This document shows positions 18,942-27,780 of a stretch of DNA of 64,000 nucleotides, piece by piece. The position numbers were made by a program, and so were the translations under genes. Numbering within the stretch: the first letter of the stretch is position 1; each line of letters begins with the position of its first letter. The notes beneath the pieces are model-generated. The model was not told the DNA's origin. It did no database searches and was given only the letters and a program-made list of their open reading frames with translations. Source of the DNA: Acidovorax sp. NB1. GTDB lineage: Bacteria > Pseudomonadota > Gammaproteobacteria > Burkholderiales > Burkholderiaceae_C. The DNA lies in the NCBI RefSeq assembly GCF_005405905.1, contig NZ_BJHU01000016.1:62001-126000 (forward strand), written 5' to 3'.

Positions 18942-19372
18942 CCGCCTTTGTGCTTGATGTCTCCGTCACCGCCGCGTGGCTGCTGCCCGACGCGGCCAGC
19001 GAACACACCCGCCGCCTGTACACCCTGATCCGCCGCGACGAGGTCGAACCGCAGGCGCCCAATCTTTGGCAATGGGAGTGCAGCAACCTCATCAGTAGCG
19101 GCGTGCACAGCGGCCGCATCCCGGCCGCCTCGGTTGAAGGCCTGTGGAGCGTGCTGGAGGCGATTCGCCACCGCGTAGAGCTGCACGACCTGGCCCCCGC
19201 CCAGCACAAGGCCGTGATGGACGTGGCGCTCGACACCGGCCTGCCCACCTTTGATGCCGCCTACCTGTGGCTGGCGCGCTCGTTGCGCCTGCCGCTGGCC
19301 ACTTTCGACCCCCAGCAGATCGCTGCTGCCCAGCGCAGCGGCCTCCCGCTTCTTGATCTCTCCAGCCTCTGA
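18938..19372 (+). CDS. vapC: PIN-domain toxin (VapC family)
   Basis: A 144-residue PIN-domain ribonuclease. Candidate metal-binding acidic residues are Asp7 (FVLDVSVTAAWLL), Glu47 (WQWECSNLI), Asp106 (PTFDAAYLWLA) and Asp124 (ATFDPQQ). All four conserved positions are present, so the toxin looks intact. VapC toxins cleave tRNA or rRNA; the target here is unknown. Located 12 bp before guaA, so guaA may be read partly from the toxin-antitoxin promoter. Confidence 0.88.
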   Translation: MTAFVLDVSVTAAWLLPDAASEHTRRLYTLIRRDEVEPQAPNLWQWECSNLISSGVHSGRIPAASVEGLWSVLEAIRHRVELHDLAPAQHKAVMDVALDTGLPTFDAAYLWLARSLRLPLATFDPQQIAAAQRSGLPLLDLSSL

Positions 19373-19384
19373 CGGACCACCACC

Positions 19385-21001
19385 ATGCAACACCAGAAAA
19401 TCCTCATCCTCGATTTCGGCTCGCAAGTCACCCAGCTCATCGCTCGCCGCGTTCGCGAGGCCAACGTCTACTGCGAAGTGCACCCTTGCGACGTGACCGA
19501 CGAATGGGTGCGCGAATACGCCAAGGACGGCTCGCTCAAAGGCGTGATCCTGTCTGGCAGCCACGCCAGCGTGTACGAGGTGGACGACAAGGCGCCGGAT
19601 GCGGTGTTTGAGTTGGGCATCCCCGTGCTGGGCATCTGCTACGGCATGCAGACCATGGCCCAGCAGCTAGGCGGCAAGGTCGAAGGCTCCAACACCCGCG
19701 AGTTTGGCTACGCCGAAGTGCGCGCCCATGGCCACACCGAGCTGCTCAAGGGCATCGAAGACTTCGCGACACCCGAAGGCCACGGCATGCTCAAGGTGTG
19801 GATGAGCCACGGCGACAAGGTCACCGCCTTGCCCCCGGGCTTCAAGGTGATGTGCTCCACGCCCTCGTGCCCCATCGCAGGCATGGCCGACGAAAGCCGC
19901 CGCTACTACGCCGTGCAGTTTCACCCCGAAGTCACGCACACCGTGCAGGGCAAGGCGCTGCTGGAGCGCTTTGTGCTGGGCATCTGCGGCACACGTGCCG
20001 ACTGGATCATGGGCGACTACATCGAAGAAGCCGTCCAGAAAATCCGTGATCAAGTCGGTGACGAAGAAGTGATTCTGGGCCTGTCGGGTGGTGTGGATTC
20101 GTCTGTGGCCGCAGCGCTCATCCACCGCGCCATCGGCGACCAGCTCACCTGCGTGTTTGTGGACCATGGCCTGCTGCGCCTCAACGAGGGCGACATGGTC
20201 ATGGACATGTTCGAAGGCAAGCTGCACGCCAAGGTCATCCGCGTGGATGCCAGCGATTTGTTCCTGGGCAAGCTGGCCGGGGTGAGCGAGCCCGAGCAGA
20301 AGCGCAAGATCATCGGCGGCCTGTTTGTGGACGTGTTCAAGGCCGAAGCTGCCAAGCTCAAGGCAGGTACCGGTGGCCACAAGGGCGCGACCTTTTTGGC
20401 CCAAGGCACGATCTATCCCGACGTGATCGAATCCGGCGGCGCCAAGAGCAAGAAGGCCGTCACCATCAAGAGCCACCACAACGTCGGTGGCCTGCCCGAG
20501 CAACTGGGCCTGAAGCTGCTGGAGCCTCTGCGCGATTTGTTCAAGGACGAAGTGCGCGAACTGGGCGTGGCCCTGGGCCTGCCGCCCGACATGGTCTACC
20601 GCCACCCCTTCCCCGGCCCCGGCCTGGGCGTGCGCATCCTGGGCGAGGTGAAGAAGGAGTACGCGGATCTGCTGCGCCGCGCCGACGCGATCTTCATCGA
20701 AGAGCTGCGCAACTTCCGCGACGAAGCCACCGGCAAGACTTGGTACGACCTCACCAGCCAGGCTTTCACGGTGTTCCTGCCCGTCAAGAGCGTGGGTGTG
20801 ATGGGCGATGGTCGCACGTACGACTACGTGGTGGCCCTGCGCGCGGTGCAGACCAGCGACTTCATGACCGCCGACTGGGCCGAGCTGCCTTACGCACTGC
20901 TCAAGAAGGTGTCGGGCCGCATCATCAACGAAGTGCGCGGCATCAACCGCGTGACGTACGACGTGAGCAGCAAGCCGCCAGCGACAATTGAGTGGGAGTG
21001 A
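19385..21001 (+). CDS. guaA: GMP synthase (glutamine-hydrolysing)
   Basis: GuaA aminates XMP to GMP with glutamine and ATP. In the 538-residue product the N-terminal class I amidotransferase has Cys85 (LGICYGMQ) and His180/Glu182 (FHPEVTH). The ATP pyrophosphatase domain has the PP-loop GLSGGVDSS near residue 232. The C-terminal dimerisation domain includes [17 protein letters not shown] and ends in the usual TIEWE. Just 12 bp separate it from vapC. Confidence 0.97.
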   Translation: MQHQKILILDFGSQVTQLIARRVREANVYCEVHPCDVTDEWVREYAKDGSLKGVILSGSHASVYEVDDKAPDAVFELGIPVLGICYGMQTMAQQLGGKVEGSNTREFGYAEVRAHGHTELLKGIEDFATPEGHGMLKVWMSHGDKVTALPPGFKVMCSTPSCPIAGMADESRRYYAVQFHPEVTHTVQGKALLERFVLGICGTRADWIMGDYIEEAVQKIRDQVGDEEVILGLSGGVDSSVAAALIHRAIGDQLTCVFVDHGLLRLNEGDMVMDMFEGKLHAKVIRVDASDLFLGKLAGVSEPEQKRKIIGGLFVDVFKAEAAKLKAGTGGHKGATFLAQGTIYPDVIESGGAKSKKAVTIKSHHNVGGLPEQLGLKLLEPLRDLFKDEVRELGVALGLPPDMVYRHPFPGPGLGVRILGEVKKEYADLLRRADAIFIEELRNFRDEATGKTWYDLTSQAFTVFLPVKSVGVMGDGRTYDYVVALRAVQTSDFMTADWAELPYALLKKVSGRIINEVRGINRVTYDVSSKPPATIEWE

Positions 21002-21080
21002 GTGGAGGGTAAATCGAAATACTGGTTATTTAAACAGTATTGGCGCACAATGCGACGGATCTTCCGGAGCTTTGTGTGCC

Positions 21081-21668
21081 ATGTTCCAGCTTCACGATCT
21101 CTACTATTTTCTCTCCCCTCCGCAGCTTGCCGCCGAGACGGCCAAGGGGTTACTGCAGCGCCTCCAAGAACCCCGTTGGGCGGGCAGAGGCGAGCCAATG
21201 TCCTTGGATCGGCTGCACATCACGCTCCATCACCTGGGGCGCTTCCTGAACAGCATCCCCCGAGAGGTAATCGACTTGGCGCTGGCGGCGGGTAGCGCTA
21301 TGGACTACGAACCGTTTGGGGTCCGCCTCGACGTGCTGCAGTCCCGGGGCGGCTTTGAAAAGGGGACTTTCGGCACCGTTGAGCTGGCGCCACAAGCGGG
21401 CGCCGCGCGTGACCTGCGAGGGTTTCAACATGCGCTTGGCAACACGATGCGCCGCATGGGCTTTGCAGAAACTCAGATCCGCAGCCATTTCAATCCGCAC
21501 ATGACATTGCACTACAAGCACGAACGCATTGACCGCATGGTTGTCGCTCCAGTGGCGTGGACTGTGGTGCAGTTTGCCTTGGTAGACAGCCTCTACGGCC
21601 TGAGCAGGCATGATGTGCTTGCGCGCTGGACTTTGAAGGCACGGCAGCAGGTCTTTCTTGACTGGTGA
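21081..21668 (+). CDS. 2'-5' RNA ligase / 2H phosphoesterase family (LigT/ThpR-like) protein
   Basis: A 195-residue protein with the two HxT/S motifs of the 2H phosphoesterase fold: LHITLHHLG near residue 47 and PHMTLHY near residue 143. Members act on 2'-5' linkages or 2',3'-cyclic phosphates of RNA. The ATG at 21081 follows CCGGAGC; the longer frame starting in the guaA 3' end is less likely. The physiological substrate is unknown. Confidence 0.82.
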   Translation: MFQLHDLYYFLSPPQLAAETAKGLLQRLQEPRWAGRGEPMSLDRLHITLHHLGRFLNSIPREVIDLALAAGSAMDYEPFGVRLDVLQSRGGFEKGTFGTVELAPQAGAARDLRGFQHALGNTMRRMGFAETQIRSHFNPHMTLHYKHERIDRMVVAPVAWTVVQFALVDSLYGLSRHDVLARWTLKARQQVFLDW

Positions 21669-21773
21669 TGTTGCGAAGCAAGCGGGCACCCATGCGTACT
21701 CGCGGTGCGGCACCGTCGTGCGGAAGCTTCCGCGGCTACCATCCCCTGAGGCCATCGGCTCTCTCATTTCCTC

Positions 21774-22844
21774 ATGACGACACTTCACGATTTCTGGCCC
21801 GGTTGTGGTTTCCAAACGCTCGATCACGATGTCCGTGGCTGGCTGCTCCCCACCGACGGATACCTGCTTTGGCTGCTGGCCCGACCAGAGCTGGCACTGG
21901 TGCCGGAGTCGTGCGCTGCTGAGATCGCACTGCATGAATCGCTGAAGGTGTCACCCGCGCGGGCGGTTATCTCTGCGGAGCTGGCTGCATTGCAGGACGA
22001 TGACGCCCGTGAGAACTACACCGTGTTCCTGCGCTTCCGCGATGGCCTGCTGGCCGCCGGCACGCTGGAGGCTTATTACCTGCAACTCATGCGCAGTGGG
22101 GCGGTGAATGTGCCCGCCGTGTTCATCGACGCCGTGGTGCAGGCCCTGCTGCGCAACCTACTGGACAACTGCAACGACGCCTTCGAAGCCCGCGCTGCCG
22201 AGATGCTGTTTCGGCCCCAGCGCATCACCTTGCAAGAGGGGCAAATGCTGGCAGGCGACCGGGCAACCCTGGACATGCTCAATGAAACAGCAGGCCTGGG
22301 CGAAGTCGGGCGGCTGCTGCTGCAAAGCGGCGCACTGCAGCCCACTGCCCAGGTCAAGGTGCTGTCGGCCGACAATGCGGCGCAATATTGGCATGAGAGC
22401 GAACGACACCACTTTCTGCTCGACTTGACTCATGAGCTGACGCAGGACCTGAGCCATGGCCTGACCTTCAAGATGACCCGTGCACGCTCAGGCCTGAAAG
22501 CCTTGGCCCGCGTGCTGGAGCGCTGGGTGGCGCATCTGTTGGGTGTGCAGGTGCAGATCGAGCCTGTGCACCAGGTCATCGACAGCGCGTGGCGCTGGCA
22601 TGTGGGGCTGGATGTGGAGTCCACCGCCATCCTCAACGACCTGTACCAGGACCGGCCCGTGGAGCCAGAGCGTATGGCACGGCTGGTCAGCCTGTTTACG
22701 CTGATCTTTGCGAACCCGGCCGAGATGCGTGCCGATGTGGCGGGCAAGCCGGTGTACCTGGGGCTGGCGACCAACGCCGAGGGCGTGGTGCGCATCAAGC
22801 CGCAGAACCTGTTGCTCAATCTGCCGCTGGCATCAGCATCCTGA
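21774..22844 (+). CDS. Conserved protein of unknown function (possibly DUF6352 family)
   Basis: A 356-residue, soluble, Leu/Ala-rich product starting MTTLHDFWPGCGFQTLDHDV. No catalytic motif, signal peptide or membrane helix is visible. Homologues of this length are, to my recollection, restricted mainly to Burkholderiales and are annotated only as an uncharacterised family; the family name is not certain. A copy of the dispersed repeat begins at its stop codon. Confidence 0.7.
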   Translation: MTTLHDFWPGCGFQTLDHDVRGWLLPTDGYLLWLLARPELALVPESCAAEIALHESLKVSPARAVISAELAALQDDDARENYTVFLRFRDGLLAAGTLEAYYLQLMRSGAVNVPAVFIDAVVQALLRNLLDNCNDAFEARAAEMLFRPQRITLQEGQMLAGDRATLDMLNETAGLGEVGRLLLQSGALQPTAQVKVLSADNAAQYWHESERHHFLLDLTHELTQDLSHGLTFKMTRARSGLKALARVLERWVAHLLGVQVQIEPVHQVIDSAWRWHVGLDVESTAILNDLYQDRPVEPERMARLVSLFTLIFANPAEMRADVAGKPVYLGLATNAEGVVRIKPQNLLLNLPLASAS

Positions 22845-22912
22845 TTGCTATTGAATTGATAGCTATCAAGGCATGATGAACAGGCGGTAGCAGCCCCTTT
22901 GATTCAAAAAGT
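22842..22912 (+). repeat. Dispersed AT-rich repeat, copy 3, intergenic
   Basis: Contains TGATTGCTATTGAATTGATA, GCTATCAAGGCATGATG, ACAGGCGGTAGCAGCCCC and TTTGATTCAAAAAG. It lies in the convergent gap between the unknown gene and putA. One of the two clearest intergenic copies (see also 63096-63160). Confidence 0.7.
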
Positions 22913-22944
22913 ATCCCCTTGGTTGGTAGTCTGGTAACCAGCCC

Positions 22945-25900
22945 TCATCCAATCGTCATCAGGCTTGCGTTTCCGCCAGCTGCTGCGGTGTTCACACTCA
23001 GCGCCCGTTCGATCAGCAAGCGCTCCAACGGGATGTCGGTGGCGCCGGGCTGCAGCGCGGTCACGCCCACGATGGGCCCGGGGCGGCGGGCGAGGGTGGT
23101 GCATACCGTCTGCAGCGATGCGGCGTCGCCATGGTGCAGTACGGCGTCCAGTGCCACGGTGGCATCGCTCAGGGCGTTGTCTTGCAGCATGACCTGGGCC
23201 TGCACGTGGGTGGGCAGCTTCGCGCGCAGCCCTGCATGGGCGTGGGGCCACAGGGCTGTCCCTCCGCTGGCGAGCACGGCGGCCGTCTGCACCAGCAGAT
23301 CGTCCGCGCTGGGTGCCAGGCACAGCACACGGGCGCGGGGGGCCAGGGTGTAGACATTGCGCTCACCCGTGGGGCCGGTCAGGGTGCGGGCGGTGCCGCT
23401 CTGTGTTTCTCGCGCAAAACGCTGGCAGTGGCCCGCCAGGGCCAGGTTGCCCTGGTTATGTGCCCATTGCTGCAAGGTGCCTAGTGGGGCCAGCTGGCGC
23501 TCGCGCCGCTCGGTATCGGGCGGGCTGGTGCGGTCGGCCTCGGCCAAGGTGCGCGCCAGTGCATTGGCTGGGCGCTGCGACAGCAGGCGCAGCAGGTACA
23601 GCGGCCCACCGGCCTTGGGCCCCGTGCCGGACAGGCCTTCGCCACCAAACGGCTGCACGCCCACCACGGCGCCGACCATGTTGCGGTTCACGTACACGTT
23701 GCCCGCATGGGCGCGGTTGACCACGCGGGCAATGGTTTCGTCGATGCGGGTGTGCACGCCTTGTGTGAGGCCGTAGCCGGTGGCGTTGATCTGATCGAGC
23801 AACTGGTCCAGGTCATTGCGGGCGTAGCGCACTAGGTGCAGCACGGGGCCGAAGACTTCTCGCTGCAACTCGCCAATGTGCTTCAGCTCGATCAGCGTGG
23901 GCGGCACGAAAGTGCCCTGTGCGCTGCTCATTGCCAGATGGCTGGAGTGCTGGAACACGCGGTGGCCTTGGGCCTTGAATTTTTCGATGTGCTGGGTGAT
24001 GCCTGCCTGCGCCTCGGCATCAATGACGGGGCCTACATCCACGCGCAATTCGCCGGGGTTGCCCACGCGCAGCTCGCCCATGGCGCCCTGCAGCATCTCG
24101 ACCACGCGGTCGGCGGCTTCTTCCTGTACGCACAGCACGCGCAGGGCAGAGCAGCGCTGGCCCGCGCTGTCAAAGGCGGACGACACGGCATCGCCCACCA
24201 CCTGTTCCACCAGCGCGGACGAGTCCACGATCATCGCGTTCTGCCCACCCGTTTCGGCGATCAGCGGGATGGGGCGGCCTGCGGCATCCAGCCGCCCGGC
24301 CACGGTGCGCTGCAGGATGCGGGCGACTTCGGTAGAGCCCGTGAACATCACGCCCATCACGCGGGCGTCGCCAATCAAGCGCGCGCCCACGGTCTCGCCC
24401 TGGCCGGGCAGCAGTTGCACTGCCGCGCGGGGCACACCCGCCTGCCACAGCAGGCGCACGGCTTCGGCGGCGATCAGCGGGGTTTGCTCTGCCGGCTTGG
24501 CCAGCACGGGGTTGCCTGCGGCCAATGCTGCGGCCACCTGACCCATGAAGATGGCTAGCGGGAAGTTCCAGGGGCTGATGCAGGCCATGGGGCCCAGCGG
24601 GATGTGGGTGGCGTTGTCGAAGGTGCTTTGCACCTGCGCGGCGTAGTAGCGCAAAAAGTCCACCGCTTCGCGCACTTCGGCCACGGCGTTGCTGGCGCTT
24701 TTGCCCGCTTCGCGCATCAGCAGGCCCAGCAAGGGCAGCATGCGCTCTTCCAGCAGGTCGGCGGTGCGCAGCAGGGCTGCAGCACGCTCGGCGGGTGGCG
24801 TGGCGGCCCAGGGGGCTGCGGCGGCCTGGGCTTGGGCCAGGGCCTGGTCTACGTCGGCGGCGGTGGCTTCTTGCACCTGGCCCACCACGTCGTTGTGGTC
24901 GGCGGGGTTGCGCACGGGTTGGGTGGGGCCTGCGGGCACATCAGCGGCCAGCAGGGGCGCTGCCGCCCAGGGCTGGCTTGCCGTGGCTTGCAGCGTGGCG
25001 GCCAGATCGGTCAGCGTGTTCTCGTTTGACAGGTCCAGCCCGCGCGAGTTGGTGCGGTGCGTGCCATACAGGCTCTTGGGGGGGGCAATGCGGGGGTGGG
25101 GCAGGCCAGCGGTGCCTTCGGTGGCAGCTTGCTGGTCTACCACCTGCACGGGGCTTTTCACTAGCTCATCCAGCGCAATGGTTTCGTCGGCAATGCGGTT
25201 CACGAAGGATGTGTTGGCACCGTTCTCCAGCAGGCGGCGCACCAGGTAGGCCAGCAGCGTTTCGTGCGTGCCCACGGGGGCGTAGATGCGGCAGGGGCGG
25301 CCCAGCTTGCCCGCAGCGATGGCGCCCACCACCTGCTCATACAGCGGCTCGCCCATGCCGTGCAGGCACTGGAACTCGTACTGCCCAGCGTAGTAGTTGC
25401 TGCCCGCCAGTTGGTAGATGGTGGCTACCGTTTCTGCGTTGTGCGTGGCGAACTGGGGGTACACGGCCTCGGGTGCTGCCAGCAGTTTCTTGGCGCAGGC
25501 GATGTAGGAAATGTCGGTGTGCACCTTGCGGGTGTAGACGGGGTAGTCCGTGAGGCCATCGACCTGGGCGCGCTTGATTTCGCTGTCCCAGTACGCGCCT
25601 TTGACCAGGCGCACCATCAGGCGGCGCTGGGTGCGGCGGGCCAAGTCCACCACATAGTCGATGACGAAGGGGCAGCGCTTTTGGTAGGCCTGGATGACGA
25701 AGCCAATGCCGTTCCAGCCCGCCAGCGTGGGCTCGTGGCACAGGCGCTCCAGCAGGTCCAGCGACAGCTCCAGCCGGTCGGTTTCTTCGGCGTCGATGTT
25801 CAGGCCAATGTCGTATTGCTTCGCCAGAGCTGTGAGGCGCAGCACCAGCGGGTACAGCTCGTCCATCACCCGGCCCAACTGTGCGCGGCTGTAGCGCGGG

Positions 25901-26703
25901 TGCAGGGCCGAGAGCTTGATGGAGATGCCCGGGCCTTCGTAGATGCCGCGCCCGGCCGAGGCCTTGCCAATCGCGTGGATGGCCTGCTCGTACGATGCGT
26001 AGTAGCGCTGGGCATCTTCGCTGGTCAGCGCGGCCTCGCCCAGCATGTCGTACGAATAGCGAAAGCCCTCGGCCTCCATCGTGCGGGCGTTGCGCAGGGC
26101 TTCGTCAATGGTCTCGCCGGTCACAAACTGCTCGCCCATCATGCGCATGGCCATGTCCACGCCCTTGCGGATGAGTGGCTCGCCGCCCTTGCCGATCAGG
26201 CGGCTGAGCGAGTTGCCCAGGCTGCTTTCGCTGTGCGTGGCCACCAGCTTGCCGGTGATGAGCAGGCCCCAGGTGGCGGCGTTAACGAAGAGCGAGGGGC
26301 TCTTGCCCAGGTGTGCATCCCACTGGCCATTGCTGATCTTGTCGCGGATGAGCGCGTCGCGCGTGGCCTTGTCGGGGATGCGCAGCAGCGCCTCGGCCAG
26401 GCACATCAGCGCCACGCCTTCTTGGGACGACAGCGAAAACTCTTGCAGCAAGCCCTGCACGATGCCTGCGCGCCCGGCGCTGGCCTTGCGTTCGCGCAGC
26501 GCCTTGGCAATGCGCAGGGCCAGTTGCTCGGCCGCTGTGGCTTGATCGGCAGGCAGGCGGGCCTGGGCCAGCAGCGGGGCCAGGGCCTCGGGCTCGGGGC
26601 GGCGGTAGACGGCTGTGATGGATGCGCGCAGCGGGTTGGAGAGCGGCGTGCGGGGCGCGAAGTCTGCAAACGGAGTGGAGTGCTGGACGGAGGGCTGCGT
26701 CAT
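22945..26703 (-). CDS. putA: Bifunctional proline dehydrogenase / L-glutamate gamma-semialdehyde dehydrogenase PutA
   Basis: PutA oxidises proline to glutamate with FAD and NAD+. In the 1252-residue product the proline dehydrogenase barrel (about residues 150-470) includes GPGISIKLSALHPRYSRAQ, RLMVRLVKGAYWDSEIKRAQ and FATHNAETV. The aldehyde dehydrogenase domain (about 570-990) includes the SPWNFPLA loop, Glu in LIAETGGQNAM near 816 and catalytic Cys in SAGQRCSALRV near 850. A C-terminal ALDH-like domain follows. There is no N-terminal ribbon-helix-helix, so it should not autoregulate like E. coli PutA. The divergent Lrp-type gene is the likely regulator. Confidence 0.96.
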   Translation of the reverse strand: MTQPSVQHSTPFADFAPRTPLSNPLRASITAVYRRPEPEALAPLLAQARLPADQATAAEQLALRIAKALRERKASAGRAGIVQGLLQEFSLSSQEGVALMCLAEALLRIPDKATRDALIRDKISNGQWDAHLGKSPSLFVNAATWGLLITGKLVATHSESSLGNSLSRLIGKGGEPLIRKGVDMAMRMMGEQFVTGETIDEALRNARTMEAEGFRYSYDMLGEAALTSEDAQRYYASYEQAIHAIGKASAGRGIYEGPGISIKLSALHPRYSRAQLGRVMDELYPLVLRLTALAKQYDIGLNIDAEETDRLELSLDLLERLCHEPTLAGWNGIGFVIQAYQKRCPFVIDYVVDLARRTQRRLMVRLVKGAYWDSEIKRAQVDGLTDYPVYTRKVHTDISYIACAKKLLAAPEAVYPQFATHNAETVATIYQLAGSNYYAGQYEFQCLHGMGEPLYEQVVGAIAAGKLGRPCRIYAPVGTHETLLAYLVRRLLENGANTSFVNRIADETIALDELVKSPVQVVDQQAATEGTAGLPHPRIAPPKSLYGTHRTNSRGLDLSNENTLTDLAATLQATASQPWAAAPLLAADVPAGPTQPVRNPADHNDVVGQVQEATAADVDQALAQAQAAAAPWAATPPAERAAALLRTADLLEERMLPLLGLLMREAGKSASNAVAEVREAVDFLRYYAAQVQSTFDNATHIPLGPMACISPWNFPLAIFMGQVAAALAAGNPVLAKPAEQTPLIAAEAVRLLWQAGVPRAAVQLLPGQGETVGARLIGDARVMGVMFTGSTEVARILQRTVAGRLDAAGRPIPLIAETGGQNAMIVDSSALVEQVVGDAVSSAFDSAGQRCSALRVLCVQEEAADRVVEMLQGAMGELRVGNPGELRVDVGPVIDAEAQAGITQHIEKFKAQGHRVFQHSSHLAMSSAQGTFVPPTLIELKHIGELQREVFGPVLHLVRYARNDLDQLLDQINATGYGLTQGVHTRIDETIARVVNRAHAGNVYVNRNMVGAVVGVQPFGGEGLSGTGPKAGGPLYLLRLLSQRPANALARTLAEADRTSPPDTERRERQLAPLGTLQQWAHNQGNLALAGHCQRFARETQSGTARTLTGPTGERNVYTLAPRARVLCLAPSADDLLVQTAAVLASGGTALWPHAHAGLRAKLPTHVQAQVMLQDNALSDATVALDAVLHHGDAASLQTVCTTLARRPGPIVGVTALQPGATDIPLERLLIERALSVNTAAAGGNASLMTIG

Positions 26704-26829
26704 GGCGTCGTCTTTCTGTGATTTGTGGGGCCAAGCGAGGGTTTGGCGCGTTATGGGCGATGATCCTTGGGATGGTGGTGAATAAATGGTCGAAAATTCG
26801 CGTTAAAGCCGAATAAATATCTAATCGAA
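26704..26829. promoter_or_regulatory. putA-lrp divergent control region
   Basis: A 126-bp intergenic region, AT-rich near the regulator. GAATAAAT occurs twice (26780-26787 and 26811-26818), 31 bp or about three helical turns apart, flanking a CGAAAATTCG near-palindrome. This spacing suits an Lrp/AsnC octamer or dimer array. No individual promoter could be fixed. Confidence 0.45.
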
Positions 26830-27303
26830 ATGCAAACAGAACCCGATCTGGACCGCATCGACCGCAAGATTCTGTCAATCCTGCAGGAAGATGGCCGCAT
26901 TGCCAACCTCAAGCTGGCCGAGGCCGTGGCCTTGTCGCCCACGGCTGTTCTGGCTCGGGTGCAGCGTCTCACGCGCGACGGCTTCATCCTGGGCTACGAG
27001 GCCCGCCTGAACCCGCTCAAGCTGGGCGCAGGCATGCTGGTGTTTGTGGAGGTGCTGCTGGACCGCACCACGCCCAACGTGTTCGACCAGTTCAAGGCCG
27101 CCGTGCAGGTGCACCCGGAGATCATGGAATGCCACATGGTGGCGGGCGGGTTCGACTACCTGCTCAAGACGCGATCCGCTGACATGAACGCCTACCGCGT
27201 GTTTGCGGGCAATGTGTTGTGGCAACTGCCCGGCGTGCGCGAGACGCGCACCTATGCAGTGATGGAAGAGGTCAAGCACACCAACCATTTGCACCTGCGG
27301 TGA
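26830..27303 (+). CDS. putR: Lrp/AsnC family transcriptional regulator, likely proline-responsive activator of putA
   Basis: A 157-residue regulator. The N-terminal helix-turn-helix (DRIDRKILSILQEDGRIANL, VALSPTAVLARVQRLTRDG) is followed by a RAM/AsnC ligand-binding domain (ECHMVAGGFDYLLKTRSADM, YRVFAGNVLWQLPGVRETRT). Divergence from putA and the absence of a DNA-binding domain in that PutA point to the PutR role known in other Proteobacteria. The symbol is by context, not proof. Confidence 0.8.
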   Translation: MQTEPDLDRIDRKILSILQEDGRIANLKLAEAVALSPTAVLARVQRLTRDGFILGYEARLNPLKLGAGMLVFVEVLLDRTTPNVFDQFKAAVQVHPEIMECHMVAGGFDYLLKTRSADMNAYRVFAGNVLWQLPGVRETRTYAVMEEVKHTNHLHLR

Positions 27304-27416
27304 GAGGGCGGGGCGGTGGCAGAAGACTAGTACGGCCGCAGCCCGAGCCAGATTGGCTCTGCAGGGCAAAGCCCGCATAATGCAACGCAGCAACCGTCAG
27401 ACTGAGGAGAAGAACC

Positions 27417-27722
27417 ATGAGAGCCCTTCCAACCGCTGCCGCCGCCTTGTTGGCCGCCCTTTTCAGCCAGTCGGCCGCCGCCGGGTGTTATGTGGTCTAT
27501 GGCCCCAACAAGGACATCGTCTACCGCGCCCCCGAGCCACCGGTCGATATGTCGCGCCAGATCCACGAAACCCTGCCGCGTGTGGCTCCGGGGGGCACCC
27601 TGGTGTTCTCACCCGACGATTTTGGCTGCGAACTCACCATCAACAAGCTGCCGCTGGCTTCGGCCGCTTCAGCCGTATCGGCGCCAGGGGGCATGCGCCC
27701 CGCACGCGCAGACCGGGGCTAA
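27417..27722 (+). CDS. Small exported protein of unknown function
   Basis: A 101-residue product with a signal peptide (MRALPTAAAALLAALFSQSA, cut near AAAG at residue 23). The mature domain CYVVYGPNKDIVYRAPEPPV is followed by PRVAPGGTLVFSPDDFGCEL. Two Cys could form a disulfide. A GAGGAGA Shine-Dalgarno sequence precedes the start. It resembles short uncharacterised periplasmic proteins of Comamonadaceae. The preceding intergenic stretch holds a small GAGCCA/TGGCTC hairpin (27345-27359). Confidence 0.75.
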   Translation: MRALPTAAAALLAALFSQSAAAGCYVVYGPNKDIVYRAPEPPVDMSRQIHETLPRVAPGGTLVFSPDDFGCELTINKLPLASAASAVSAPGGMRPARADRG

Positions 27723-27780
27723 ACCAGCCCCACGACTCGGCCCGCTGCAGCGGCGGCCCTGGGCCTGAGACAATCGGGGG

